Source of the DNA: Pandoraea eparura
GTDB lineage: Bacteria; Pseudomonadota; Gammaproteobacteria; Burkholderiales; Burkholderiaceae
DNA length: 64,000 bases
Assembly: GCF_902459725.1 (NCBI RefSeq)
Contig: NZ_CABPSH010000009.1
Location: 124,001 to 188,000, forward strand
Reading direction: 5' to 3'
In this document: positions 19,136 through 27,791 of the stretch, piece by piece
Layout: the number at the start of each line of letters is the position of its first letter
Position numbering within the stretch: the first letter of the stretch is position 1
Notes under the pieces: generated by a model
What the model was told of the DNA's origin: nothing
The model's input: only the letters and a program-made list of their open reading frames with translations
The model's database searches: none
Made by a program: the position numbers and the translations under genes

Positions 19136-19927
19136 ATGCCGAAATTTGCCGCCAATCTGACCATGCTGTTCAACGAGGTGCCGTTCCTCGACCGCTTCAA
19201 GGCGGCCGCCGCAGCGGGCTTTCGCGGCGTGGAGTTCCTGTTCCCGTACGCATTTCATCGCGACCAGATCGCTGACAAGCTGAACCAGTACCAGCTCGAT
19301 CTTGTGCTGCACAACCTGCCCGCCGGCAACTGGGATGCGGGCGAGCGCGGCATCGCGATCTTCCCCGAGCGCGTGGCCGAATTCCGCGACGGCGTGGGCG
19401 AAGCCATCACCTACGCCAAGGCGCTGGGCGTGAAGCAACTGAACTGCCTTGTGGGCAAGCAAGGCGCGGACCTGTCGACGCAAGTCGCGCAAGACACGCT
19501 CGTGGGTAACCTGCGCTTCGCCGCCGATGCGCTCAAGGCCGAAGGCATCCGACTGCTGGTCGAGCCGATCAACACGTACGACATTCCCGGCTTCTTCGTG
19601 AACCGCACGAAGCAGGCGCTGGAGATCTTCGACGCCGTGGGTTCGGACAACCTGTTCCTGCAGTACGACATCTATCACATGCAGCGCATGGAGGGCGAAC
19701 TCGCCAAGACCATCGAGACGAATCTGGCGCGCATCGCTCACGTGCAGCTGGCCGACAACCCAGGCCGCAACGAGCCGGGCACGGGCGAGATCAACTACGC
19801 CTACCTGTTCGCGTTCCTCGACCGCATTGGCTACCAGGGCTGGATAGGCTGCGAGTACAAGCCTGCCACCACCACGACCGAGGGTCTTGGCTGGTTCAAG
19901 GCCGCGGGCCTGCGCGAAGCGGCGTAA
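19136..19927 (+). CDS. hyi: Hydroxypyruvate isomerase
   Basis: A 263-residue TIM-barrel protein of the xylose isomerase-like AP endonuclease 2 superfamily that interconverts hydroxypyruvate and tartronate semialdehyde. The start MPKFAANLTMLFNEVPFLDRF, the acidic metal ligands in LLVEPINTYDIPGFF and LQYDIYHMQRMEGEL, and the ending GWIGCEYKPATTTTEGLGWF match the Hyi family well. The length is normal (258-263). A ribosome site, AGAGGAG, precedes ATG 19136. It lies between gcl and glxR, as in many Proteobacteria. Confidence 0.95.
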   Translation: MPKFAANLTMLFNEVPFLDRFKAAAAAGFRGVEFLFPYAFHRDQIADKLNQYQLDLVLHNLPAGNWDAGERGIAIFPERVAEFRDGVGEAITYAKALGVKQLNCLVGKQGADLSTQVAQDTLVGNLRFAADALKAEGIRLLVEPINTYDIPGFFVNRTKQALEIFDAVGSDNLFLQYDIYHMQRMEGELAKTIETNLARIAHVQLADNPGRNEPGTGEINYAYLFAFLDRIGYQGWIGCEYKPATTTTEGLGWFKAAGLREAA

Positions 19928-20047
19928 TCCCTACGCTCCCCCTACCCACCGCACGGCACCTTCCCCCGGTGGCGTGCGGACGAAACGAAGGCGTATCCGC
20001 CCCAGGCGGCGCGCCGGCTGACCGGGTTTCGACGAGGAAGGGCCCCG

Positions 20048-20076
20048 CCGGCCGCATGCAGGGGGCATGCGGCCGG
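20048..20076. repeat. Perfect 12-bp hairpin between hyi and glxR
   Basis: CCGGCCGCATGC (20048-20059) and GCATGCGGCCGG (20065-20076) are exact reverse complements around AGGGG. No T-tract follows, so it is not a standard terminator. It may set mRNA stability or ribosome access between the two genes. Confidence 0.7.
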
Positions 20077-20163
20077 AGCACGGGGGCGCGACACAGCGTC
20101 ACCGCCCGGCTCGTCTGAGCGTCAGCGACAACACTACATACTTTGGCAACAAGGAGTCTCGAA

Positions 20164-21045
20164 ATGGCACAACTCGGTTTCATTGGTCTGGGCATCATGG
20201 GCGCGCCGATGGCGAAGCATCTGCAGAACGCCGGTCACAAGCTGTTCCTGTATGAGCGCCGCACGCCCCCGCAGGACCTGATCGACGGTCAGGCCACGGT
20301 CTGCACGTCGGCCAAGGAAGTCGCCAAGCGCGCCGACATCGTCTTCGTGATGGTGCCGGACACCCCTGACGTGGGCGCCGTCCTGTTCGGTCAGGACGGT
20401 CTGGCCGAAGGACTGTCGGCAGGCAAGATCGTCGTCGACATGAGCTCCATCTCGCCGATCGAGACGAAGGAATACGCCAAGAAGGTCAAGGCGCTGGGCT
20501 GCGAATACCTCGACGCCCCGGTCTCGGGCGGCGAAGTCGGTGCGAAGGCCGCCACGCTGTCGATCATGGTCGGCGGCTCGCAAGCGGCGTTCGACGATGT
20601 GAAGCCGTTCTTCGAGCTGATGGGCAAGAACATCACGCTCGTGGGCGAGAGCGGCGCCGGCCAGACCTGCAAGGTCGCCAACCAGATCGTGGTCGCGCTG
20701 ACGATCGAAGCCGTGGGCGAAGCCCTGCTGTTCGCGTCGAAGGCCGGTGCCGATCCCGCGAAGGTGCGTGAGGCGCTGATGGGTGGCTTCGCCTCGTCGC
20801 GCATTCTCGAAGTGCACGGCGAGCGCATGGTCAAGCGCAACTTCGAACCGGGCTTCCGCATTGCCCTGCACCAGAAGGATCTGAATCTGGCGCTCCAGAG
20901 CGCCAAGGCCCTCGGCGTGTCGCTGCCGAACACGGCCACGTGCCAGGAGCTGTTCAACGCCTGTGCCGCGAATGGCGGCGCCGCGTGGGATCACTCGGGC
21001 ATGGTCCGTGCGCTGGAATTGCTGGCTAACCATACGGTGGCGTAA
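20164..21045 (+). CDS. glxR: 2-hydroxy-3-oxopropionate reductase (tartronate semialdehyde reductase)
   Basis: A 293-residue NAD(P)-dependent beta-hydroxyacid dehydrogenase that reduces tartronate semialdehyde to D-glycerate. The Rossmann motif GFIGLGIMGAPMAKHL is at the very N-terminus. The substrate-binding signature is DAPVSGGEVGA and the catalytic-lysine region is GAGQTCKVANQI. I chose ATG 20164 (MAQLGFIG) behind AAGGAGTC. The start seven codons upstream is not supported. It ends the gcl-hyi-glxR set. 3-hydroxyisobutyrate dehydrogenase is a close relative, but context decides for glxR (GarR-like). Confidence 0.93.
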   Translation: MAQLGFIGLGIMGAPMAKHLQNAGHKLFLYERRTPPQDLIDGQATVCTSAKEVAKRADIVFVMVPDTPDVGAVLFGQDGLAEGLSAGKIVVDMSSISPIETKEYAKKVKALGCEYLDAPVSGGEVGAKAATLSIMVGGSQAAFDDVKPFFELMGKNITLVGESGAGQTCKVANQIVVALTIEAVGEALLFASKAGADPAKVREALMGGFASSRILEVHGERMVKRNFEPGFRIALHQKDLNLALQSAKALGVSLPNTATCQELFNACAANGGAAWDHSGMVRALELLANHTVA

Positions 21046-21102
21046 AGCATTGACCACGTAGGGAGCGTCAGGCCATCAGGGAGATGTGGTGGATGACGAC
21101 AG

Positions 21103-21131
21103 GCGCCGGGCCGCAAGGTCCGGCGCTTGTT
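21103..21131 (+). terminator. Possible terminator after glxR
   Basis: GCGCCGG (21103) pairs with CCGGCGC (21120) around a ten-base loop, followed by the weak tract TTGTT. It stands 57 bases after glxR and before the convergent asparaginase stop. Confidence 0.45.
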
Positions 21132-21186
21132 CATTGAGGACTGTCGCATTGAAGGCCCGCGTTGAACGCGCCGCAGACAGGCTGGA

Positions 21187-22227
21187 TCAATACTCGTCGA
21201 ACAGGCTCTGCATACGCTCGCGCGGCACGCCGGCCTGCAAGGCCAACATCAGCAGCACGCGTGCCTTGAACGGATGCAGGTTGCCCGCGCTCACGAAGCC
21301 AAACTGATCGTCGGGCGCGGCGCCGTTGTGCATGACATGCCCGCTCCCCACCCGCGCGGCGCGCACCACCGTCACGCCGCGCTGCACGGCCTCCGAGAGC
21401 GCCTGTTGCAGCAGCGAATGCAGAGAGCCATTGCCCGTGCCCGCGACCACGATGCCCTGCACACCCGCGTCGACGAGCGCATCTACGGCAATACGGGACA
21501 CCCCCGCATAACTCGACACCACTTCCACGGCGGGCAATTCGCCCGAGAGTCCGACGAACTCGCTCTCGACGGTGTGGTACTGCAATGCCGCGCGTTGATA
21601 CGCCACGCGCTCGTCCTGCACCCAGCCGAGCACGCCGATCTCCGGCGAGTGGAAGGCGTCGACCTTGTAGGTGCTCGTTTTGATGACGTCGCGCGCGCAA
21701 TGAATCTGGTTGTTGATGGCGACCAGCACGCCACGTCCGGTTGAGATCGGGTCGGTGGCCACGCGCACGGCGTTGAGCAGGTTGAGGGGGCCATCGGCCG
21801 AGAGCGCCGTCGCGGGCCGCATCGCCGCGGTCAGCACCACCGGCTTGCGGCTGTTGACCGTCAGATGGAGGTAGTACGCCGTTTCTTCAAGCGTATCGGT
21901 GCCGTGGGTAATCACCGCCCCGGCCACATCGGGCTGCGAGAGCAAGGCGTTCACGCGAGCGGCCAGCTTCTGCCACAGCGCCACGCTCATGTCCTTGCTG
22001 TCGATCTGCGCGACCTGCTCCGCGTGAATATGCGCAACGTTGCCCAGCGCGGGAACCGCCGCGAGCAGGTCCTGCACACCGAGCGCCCCGGCCTGATAAC
22101 CAGCGGTGCGCGTCGCGTCGGATGCGCTGCCCGCAATCGTGCCGCCCGTGGCCAGCAGCGCGATGCGCGGCAGATCGCCAGAGGACACCGTGTAGTGGGG
22201 AATCGGGTTGAATGAGGTCGAAGTCAT
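21187..22227 (-). CDS. L-asparaginase
   Basis: A 346-residue enzyme that hydrolyses L-asparagine to aspartate and ammonia. Both threonine motifs of the family are present: the nucleophile T30 in LLATGGTIAGSASD and T110-D111 in ITHGTDTLEETAYYL, which with a downstream lysine forms the charge relay. The second domain shows GIVVAGTGNGSLH. The N-terminus has no clear signal peptide, so the protein is probably cytoplasmic although its motifs resemble the type II group. The ATG at 22227 is the best start, and an upstream extension of 12 codons is possible. It is convergent with glxR. No link with its neighbours is evident. Confidence 0.92.
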   Translation of the reverse strand: MTSTSFNPIPHYTVSSGDLPRIALLATGGTIAGSASDATRTAGYQAGALGVQDLLAAVPALGNVAHIHAEQVAQIDSKDMSVALWQKLAARVNALLSQPDVAGAVITHGTDTLEETAYYLHLTVNSRKPVVLTAAMRPATALSADGPLNLLNAVRVATDPISTGRGVLVAINNQIHCARDVIKTSTYKVDAFHSPEIGVLGWVQDERVAYQRAALQYHTVESEFVGLSGELPAVEVVSSYAGVSRIAVDALVDAGVQGIVVAGTGNGSLHSLLQQALSEAVQRGVTVVRAARVGSGHVMHNGAAPDDQFGFVSAGNLHPFKARVLLMLALQAGVPRERMQSLFDEY

Positions 22228-22382
22228 GGCATCGATTGTATCCAATACTGCCCGGCTTCCCAATCGCTGAAAATATCGAACCCACCTCGTTGCTCGGGAT
22301 CACGGCTGCCCGCAGCCGACAAGCGGGAGACAGGTTCATGCACGCCCCGCCCGGCGCCGGAACGCGCCCAACGCGACGGTGA

Positions 22383-22406
22383 CGGCGGGACGGCGGGACG
22401 GCGGGA
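22383..22406. repeat. Short 8-bp tandem repeat downstream of cysB
   Basis: Three perfect copies of CGGCGGGA run in tandem, followed by degenerate G-rich copies up to about 22430, just past the cysB stop. The minus strand is C-rich here. Confidence 0.6.
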
Positions 22407-22431
22407 CGGTGGGGACGGGCGGGTCGGCGCG

Positions 22432-23370
22432 TCAGGCCGCAAATTCGAGCGCTTCCCGCAATTGCGTCGAGATGTCCTGCTCCTTGAGCGCCGGGGCAAG
22501 CATTTCAATGAAGCGGTAAGCGTACGAGCGCAGGAACGCGCCGCGGCGCAAGCCGATGCGCGTCGTGCTCGGCGCAAATGCGTTGTCGAGTTCCAATACG
22601 GCCAGATCCTGGTCCTTGCGCGGATCGACGGCCATCGCCGCCACGATCCCCACGCCCAATCCCAGCTCGACGTAAGTCTTGATCACGTCCGTATCGAGGG
22701 CAGTGAGCACGATGTCCGGCACCAGGCCCTGATCGGAGAACGCCTTGTCCACGTGCGAGCGCCCCGTGAAGTCGCCGTCATAGGTGATGATCGGATAGTC
22801 GGCGATGTCCGCGAGCGTGACGCTCGCACGCCCGACCAGCGGGTGATCCTTCGGCACGACGACGACGTGATGCCACGAATAGCATGGGAACGTGACGATG
22901 TCGGGAAAGCGATCGAGCGCCTCGGTCGTGATGCCGATATCGGCCTCGCCGTCGATCACCATCTGCGCGATCTGACGCGGACTGCCCTGCCGCAACGCCA
23001 GATGCACCTTCGGATACACGCTCGTGAAGGGCTTGATGACCTGCGGCAGCGCATAGCGCGCCTGCGTATGGGTTGTCGCCACCACGAGGTGGCCGCTGTC
23101 CTGATCCGCGAACTGACGCGCCACCCGGCGCAGGTTCTCGGCATCGAGCAACATGCGCTCGATCAGTTGCAGCACGGCCTTGCCCGGTTCGGTGAGCCCC
23201 GTGAGCCGCTTGCCGCGACGCACGAAGACATCCACGCCCAGTTCGTCTTCCAGATCCTTGATCTGCTTGCTCACACCTGACTGCGACGTGTACAGCGCAC
23301 TGGCGGCTTCCGTCAGGTTGAGATTCTGCCGAACGGCTTCGCGCACGTAGCGCAATTGCTGAAAATTCAT
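22432..23370 (-). CDS. cysB: CysB-type LysR regulator of sulfur assimilation
   Basis: A 312-residue LysR regulator of the CysB/Cbl subgroup. The N-terminal helix-turn-helix is MNFQQLRYVREAVRQNLNLTEAASALYTSQSGVSKQIKDLE. The effector domain begins LVVATTHTQARYALP, a stretch in CysB that contacts sulfate, thiosulfate or N-acetylserine. In enteric bacteria it activates the sulfate uptake and reduction genes. It lies at the end of the sulfate import operon on the same strand, 191 bases after cysA, so operon and regulator are linked. The gap holds a 14-bp tandem repeat. Confidence 0.93.
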   Translation of the reverse strand: MNFQQLRYVREAVRQNLNLTEAASALYTSQSGVSKQIKDLEDELGVDVFVRRGKRLTGLTEPGKAVLQLIERMLLDAENLRRVARQFADQDSGHLVVATTHTQARYALPQVIKPFTSVYPKVHLALRQGSPRQIAQMVIDGEADIGITTEALDRFPDIVTFPCYSWHHVVVVPKDHPLVGRASVTLADIADYPIITYDGDFTGRSHVDKAFSDQGLVPDIVLTALDTDVIKTYVELGLGVGIVAAMAVDPRKDQDLAVLELDNAFAPSTTRIGLRRGAFLRSYAYRFIEMLAPALKEQDISTQLREALEFAA

Positions 23371-23404
23371 GAGGGGACTCCACCCTGTGGCTTGTCGGTT
23401 CGTG

Positions 23405-23474
23405 ACGTCTTGTTCATGACGTCTTGTTTGCTGCGTCTCGATTGTTACGTCTTGTTTGTTACGTCATGGTCGGT
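23405..23474. repeat. Five-unit 14-bp tandem repeat between cysA and cysB
   Basis: Units begin at 23405, 23419, 23433, 23447 and 23461. The core ACGTCTTGTT is exact in three, GCGTCTCGATTGTT is the third unit and ACGTCATGGTCGGT the fifth. The array occupies the presumed promoter region of cysB (minus strand), 35 bases upstream of its start. Related 14-base periodicity (two copies of CCTCACGCCT) reaches the cysA stop near 23562. Confidence 0.8.
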
Positions 23475-23561
23475 CGTCGGTCAGATGGCCGGTCAGGTCT
23501 TTGCGCGTGACGACCCCGGTCGAATGGACGCGCACCGTCGTTGCGCCTCACGCCTCATGCC

Positions 23562-24650
23562 TCACGCCTGCGCGGCAAACACCCGCAACTGGCGCGGCAC
23601 CGCCCGCAGCGGCGCCCCATTTTGTGCGCCGAGCGCCTGCCAGCCAGCGCGTGTCAGTTCCGCCTCCCACACCTCCCCGCCCGGCGCGGCAAGCTCCACG
23701 CGCACGGTGCCGCCCAAGGGAATGGCGCGGCGCACGGCCACGTCGATCCCCGGCCCACCGTCATTCGCCGGCAGCAACGCAAGATCGTGCGGACGCACGT
23801 ACGCCATCGCGCGACCGTCCTGCGGCACGGCGGGCAAATCGTCCTTGTCCGCCGTCACCCGAAATGCGCCAGCCCCCGCACCGACATCGGCGATGAAGTC
23901 GTGCATGCGCAACTCACCCGACAGCCGGTTCACCGCCCCGAGAAACTCGTAGACGAAGGGGCTGCGTGGCGTGTCGTACACGTCCTGTGGTGCCCCAATC
24001 TGCTCGACCTTGCCGTGATTCATCAGCACGATACGATCGGCCACTTCGAGCGCTTCTTCCTGGTCGTGCGTGACGAAGATCGTAGTGATATGCAGCTCGT
24101 CGTGCAGACGGCGCAGCCAGCTACGCAATTCCTTGCGCACCTTGGCATCGAGCGCACCGAACGGTTCGTCGAGCAGCAGCACCTTCGGCTCGACGGCCAG
24201 TGCACGCGCCAGCGCAATTCGTTGCCGCTGCCCGCCCGAGAGTTCCGCCGGATAGTGATCGGCCAGCCAGTCGAGTTGCACGAGGCCGAGCAGCTCGTGC
24301 ACCTTGGCGCGGATCTGCGCGTCCGAGCGCCGCTCGCGGCGCGACTTCACGCGCAAGCCGAACGCCACGTTCTCGAACACGGTCATGTGACGGAACAGCG
24401 CGTAGTGCTGGAACACGAAGCCGACCTGACGCTCGCGCGTGCCGACCGACGCCACGTCCTCGCCGTTGAGCACGACGCGGCCGGCATCGGCGAACTCCAG
24501 CCCCGCCACGATGCGCAGCAGCGTGGTCTTGCCGCAGCCGGAAGGTCCGAGCAGCGCGACCAGCTCGCCGCTCGGGAACTCAAGCGTGACGTCGTCGAGC
24601 GCCGCAAAATCACCGAAGCGTTTCGACACCTGTTGTACCTGGATGCTCAT
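23562..24650 (-). CDS. cysA: Sulfate/thiosulfate ABC transporter ATP-binding protein
   Basis: A 362-residue ATPase subunit of the sulfate importer. Walker A GPSGCGKT is at 35-42, the Q-loop is FVFQHYALF, the ABC signature [16 protein letters not shown], Walker [13 protein letters not shown] and the switch histidine FVTHDQ. After about residue 240 there is a TOBE-like regulatory domain with [17 protein letters not shown] and [10 protein letters not shown], typical of CysA. It follows cysW by 27 bases and precedes cysB, within sbp-cysT-cysW-cysA-cysB. Confidence 0.96.
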   Translation of the reverse strand: MSIQVQQVSKRFGDFAALDDVTLEFPSGELVALLGPSGCGKTTLLRIVAGLEFADAGRVVLNGEDVASVGTRERQVGFVFQHYALFRHMTVFENVAFGLRVKSRRERRSDAQIRAKVHELLGLVQLDWLADHYPAELSGGQRQRIALARALAVEPKVLLLDEPFGALDAKVRKELRSWLRRLHDELHITTIFVTHDQEEALEVADRIVLMNHGKVEQIGAPQDVYDTPRSPFVYEFLGAVNRLSGELRMHDFIADVGAGAGAFRVTADKDDLPAVPQDGRAMAYVRPHDLALLPANDGGPGIDVAVRRAIPLGGTVRVELAAPGGEVWEAELTRAGWQALGAQNGAPLRAVPRQLRVFAAQA

Positions 24651-24677
24651 TGCCTTGCTCCTTGATGCAATGTCGGC

Positions 24678-25583
24678 TCATGCCTGCACGGCGTCTGCGC
24701 GACGCGCGGCCTTGTCCTGTGCCAGCTTGCGCTCGGCCCACAGCTTCAGCGCCAGCGTGGCGAGCGCGAGCAACGCGAGAATCGACGCCGCCGCGAACGC
24801 GCCCACCGTGTGGTAGTCGGTGTATTCAATTTCCACGTGCAGCGGCAGTGTGTTCGTCTCGCCGCGAATATGGCCGGAGACGACCGACACGGCACCGAAC
24901 TCGCCCATTGCCCGCGCATTGCAGAGGATCACGCCGTACAGCAAACCCCATTTGATTTTCGGCAACGTCACACGCGTGAACACCTGCCAGCCGCTAGCCC
25001 CCAGCACGCGCGCCGCCTCCTCCTCTTCGCTGCCCTGCGCCTGCATGAGCGGGATCAGTTCGCGCGCGACGAACGGGAACGTGACGAACACTGTCGCCAG
25101 TATCAGTCCGGGCAACGCGAACACGACCTTCAGGTTGTGCGCGTCGAGAAAGTCCCACAGCGGCCCCTGACGGCCGAAGATCAGCAAAAACGAGACGCCC
25201 GCAATCACCGGCGAGACCGAAAACGGCAGGTCGATGAGCGTGGTCAGCACGCTCTTGCCCTTGAAGTCGAATCGCGCAATCGCCCACGACGCCGCCACGC
25301 CAAACACCAGGTTGAGCGGCACGGCGATGATCGCAATGAGCAGCGTGAGACGAAAGGCGGACAGCGCATCGTCGTTGCTGAGCCCATCCCAATACGCGGT
25401 GACGCCTTTGCTCAGCGCCGTGACGAAGACCGACACGAGCGGCAGGAGAAGAAACAAGACGAAGAACAGCAGCGCCACGGCAATGAGTCCCGCCTTGACG
25501 AACGCCGGCTCGTCGGTCGGATCGGCCCGACGGGCCGGCGTCGCTGGCGGCGAGGCGCGCGACAGGGTAAGGGAATCGGACAT
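24678..25583 (-). CDS. cysW: Sulfate ABC transporter permease CysW
   Basis: A 301-residue inner-membrane permease with six predicted helices. The binding-protein-dependent transport signature EEEAARVLGASGWQVFTRVTLPKIKWGLLYG marks the cytoplasmic coupling loop that contacts CysA. IEYTDYHTVGAFAAASILALLA near the end is typical of CysW. I chose ATG 25583 (MSDSLTLSRAS), 20 bases after the cysT stop. The frame upstream overlaps cysT and is not real. The N-terminal 35 residues are hydrophilic, as in relatives. Confidence 0.94.
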   Translation of the reverse strand: MSDSLTLSRASPPATPARRADPTDEPAFVKAGLIAVALLFFVLFLLLPLVSVFVTALSKGVTAYWDGLSNDDALSAFRLTLLIAIIAVPLNLVFGVAASWAIARFDFKGKSVLTTLIDLPFSVSPVIAGVSFLLIFGRQGPLWDFLDAHNLKVVFALPGLILATVFVTFPFVARELIPLMQAQGSEEEEAARVLGASGWQVFTRVTLPKIKWGLLYGVILCNARAMGEFGAVSVVSGHIRGETNTLPLHVEIEYTDYHTVGAFAAASILALLALATLALKLWAERKLAQDKAARRADAVQA

Positions 25584-25603
25584 GATCGAAACGTTCTCGT
25601 GAA

Positions 25604-26467
25604 TCACACGCCACTGGCGCGTCGGCCCGCATGACGGCGTTGCAGCCACCATTGCAGGGTATTGATGAGCAGCAGCAACACGAAAGAGATCACGAGCATC
25701 ACCACGGCCAGCGCCGCGGCGCCCGCATAGTCGTACTGTTCCAGCTTCGTGACGATCAGCAGCGACGTGATTTCCGAGACCATCGGCAGGTTGCCGGCAA
25801 TGAAGATGACCGAGCCGTACTCCCCCACCGCGCGCGCAAAGGCCAGCGCAAAACCGGTCAGCAGCGCGGGCAGCACCGCCGGGAGAATCACGTGACGCAG
25901 CGTCTGCCAACGTGTTGCGCCCAGGCATGCGGCGGCTTCTTCCTGTTCACGTTCAAATTCTTCCAGCACCGGTTGGAGCGTGCGCACGACGAACGGCAGT
26001 CCGATGAAGGTCAGCGCCACGAAGATGCCCAACGGCGTAAACGCGATCTTGATATCGAGCGGTGCGAACCAGCGTCCGATCCAGCCGTTCGGCGCGTAGA
26101 TCGCGGCCAGCACGATCCCCGCAACGGACGTCGGCAAGGCAAACGGCAGATCGATCAGCGCATCGACAAGGCGCTTGCCAGGGAATGGGTAGCGCACCAG
26201 CACCCAGGCCAGCACGACACCGAACCCCGCGTTGAGGAGGGCCGCCGCGAGTGAGAGACCAAACGTGAGGCGATAGGATGCCACCACGCGCGGCGAGCTC
26301 ACGGCGGCGACAAAACTCGCCCAGTCGAGCGCGCTTGCCTTGAGGAACACCATCAACAACGGCACCAGCACCACGAGGCTCAGGTACGCCACCGTGTAGC
26401 CCATCGTCAGGCCAAAGCCCGGCAAGGCACTCGGCTTGCGCCAGAGGGGAAACAGTGCGGTACTCAT
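25604..26467 (-). CDS. cysT: Sulfate ABC transporter permease CysT (CysU)
   Basis: A 287-residue permease with six membrane helices that forms the channel with CysW. The coupling motif EREQEEAAACLGATRWQTLRHVILPAVLPALLTG and the preceding IDLPFALPTSVAGIVLAAIY are characteristic of CysT. It begins 33 bases after sbp, and cysW follows after 20 bases, so the genes are co-transcribed. Length and start (ATG 26467, MSTALFPLWRKPSALPGFG) agree with the family. Confidence 0.95.
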   Translation of the reverse strand: MSTALFPLWRKPSALPGFGLTMGYTVAYLSLVVLVPLLMVFLKASALDWASFVAAVSSPRVVASYRLTFGLSLAAALLNAGFGVVLAWVLVRYPFPGKRLVDALIDLPFALPTSVAGIVLAAIYAPNGWIGRWFAPLDIKIAFTPLGIFVALTFIGLPFVVRTLQPVLEEFEREQEEAAACLGATRWQTLRHVILPAVLPALLTGFALAFARAVGEYGSVIFIAGNLPMVSEITSLLIVTKLEQYDYAGAAALAVVMLVISFVLLLLINTLQWWLQRRHAGRRASGV

Positions 26468-26500
26468 GTGGGCATCCCGTAGGTTTCCGAGGTCATGACG

Positions 26501-27532
26501 TTACTTCTTCGTGTAAATCTGATCGAAGATGCCGCCGTCGGCAAAGTGCTTGGCCTGCGTCTTCGTCCAGCCGCCCAGGTCGGCATCGACCGTGTAAAGC
26601 TTGAGTTTCGGATACTGCGACGCGTACTTCCTGGCGATGTCCGGCGAGCGGGGACGATAGAAGTGCTTCGCGGCAATCTCCTGCCCTTGCGGCGAATACA
26701 GCCATTGCAGATACGCTTCGGCGACTTTGCGGGTGCCATGCTTGTCAACGTTCTTGTCGACCACCGCGACCGGCGGCTCCGTGAGAATCGACGACGACGG
26801 CACGACGATGTCGAACTTGTCCGGCCCGAGATCCTTTACCGCGAGCAGTGCCTCGTTTTCCCAGGCGATCAGCACGTCGCCGATGCCGCGCTCGACGAAG
26901 GTCGTGGTGGCCCCTCGCGCACCGGAATCGAGCACCGCCACGTTCCGGTAGAGTGCGGCGACGAATGCCTGCGCGGTTTGCTCGTTGCCGCCCGGCTGCT
27001 TGAGCGCGTAGAGCCAGGCGGCAAGGTAATTCCAGCGGGCGCCGGCCGACGTCTTCGGGTTCGGTGTGATCACGCTGATGCCAGGCTTCGTGAGATCGTT
27101 CCAGTCCTTGATATGCTTGGGGTTGCCCTTGCGCACGAGCAGCACGATGGTCGACGTGTAGGGCGTGGCGTTGTCGGGCAGGCGCTTCTGCCAATCCTTG
27201 TTCACAAGACCGGCCTGCGCCAGTTCGTCGATGTCGGCGGAGATGCCGAGCGTCACGACGTCGGCCGGGGCGCCGTCGAGAACGGTACGGGCCTGCTTGC
27301 CCGAGCCGCCATGCGACGCCTTGAGCGTCACCGTGTCGCCGGTGGTCTGTTTGTAGTGGGCCTCGAACGCCTTGTTGTAGTCGGCGTACAGCTCACGCGT
27401 CGGGTCGTACGACACGTTGAGCAGCGAAAGACTCGCGGCCTGCGCCTGAATCGACAAGCCGGCGGCGAGCGCCAGTCCTCCCAATGCGATCGCTAGCGTC
27501 CTGGCTTTCCATCCCCGTGTGGCCTGGCTCAT
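26501..27532 (-). CDS. sbp: Periplasmic sulfate-binding protein
   Basis: A 343-residue periplasmic binding protein that delivers sulfate (perhaps also thiosulfate) to CysTWA. The Sec signal peptide runs to about residue 35 (hydrophobic [17 protein letters not shown], then QAQA|ASLS). Family signatures are [23 protein letters not shown] and [20 protein letters not shown] chose ATG 27532 because AGGGAG stands eight bases before it, whereas a GTG three codons upstream lacks a site. It is the first gene of the operon. The AT-rich DNA upstream, shared with lexA, should hold the promoter and CysB sites. Confidence 0.95.
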   Translation of the reverse strand: MSQATRGWKARTLAIALGGLALAAGLSIQAQAASLSLLNVSYDPTRELYADYNKAFEAHYKQTTGDTVTLKASHGGSGKQARTVLDGAPADVVTLGISADIDELAQAGLVNKDWQKRLPDNATPYTSTIVLLVRKGNPKHIKDWNDLTKPGISVITPNPKTSAGARWNYLAAWLYALKQPGGNEQTAQAFVAALYRNVAVLDSGARGATTTFVERGIGDVLIAWENEALLAVKDLGPDKFDIVVPSSSILTEPPVAVVDKNVDKHGTRKVAEAYLQWLYSPQGQEIAAKHFYRPRSPDIARKYASQYPKLKLYTVDADLGGWTKTQAKHFADGGIFDQIYTKK

Positions 27533-27587
27533 GACTGGCACTCCCTTTTCTGTCTTGTGTGTAGGAGGTCAGTCTATGGGGACGTCT

Positions 27588-27620
27588 AAATAATTAAAAA
27601 TAATATTTAAGCGATTATTT
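27588..27620. promoter_or_regulatory. AT-rich dyad upstream of sbp, candidate CysB site
   Basis: In an otherwise GC-rich region, 27588-27620 is almost all A/T and has AAATAAT and ATTATTT as inverted ends 19 bases apart. It lies 56-88 bases upstream of sbp on the minus strand, where CysB normally activates. The assignment rests on position and composition only. Confidence 0.35.
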
Positions 27621-27748
27621 ATGCCAAATCGTGGATTAGCGCGTGCGGGTGTCAACGTCAGCGCGAGCGCAAGGGACGCGAAATGCCCAGTACGCGAGGC
27701 AAGAACGCCACGCCCTCGATAAAGTTTTCCCTTGCGTTTTTACAAACA

Positions 27749-27764
27749 CTGTACAAAAATACAG
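27749..27764. promoter_or_regulatory. LexA box 1 upstream of lexA
   Basis: CTGT-N8-ACAG (CTGTACAAAAATACAG), a perfect match to the SOS consensus in arms and AT-rich in the centre. It lies 28 bases upstream of the lexA start. Confidence 0.9.
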
Positions 27765-27768
27765 CCAC

Positions 27769-27784
27769 CTGTGCTTCCATACAG
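27769..27784. promoter_or_regulatory. LexA box 2 upstream of lexA
   Basis: A second CTGT-N8-ACAG (CTGTGCTTCCATACAG), 20 bases from the first start to start, ending seven bases before the lexA ATG. Two boxes about two helical turns apart fit cooperative autorepression. Confidence 0.85.
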
Positions 27785-27791
27785 TGATGCC

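Noticed and set aside
23405-23474. The 14-bp array as a CRISPR
   Set aside because: Units are only 14 bases with no unique spacers between them, and no cas gene is nearby.
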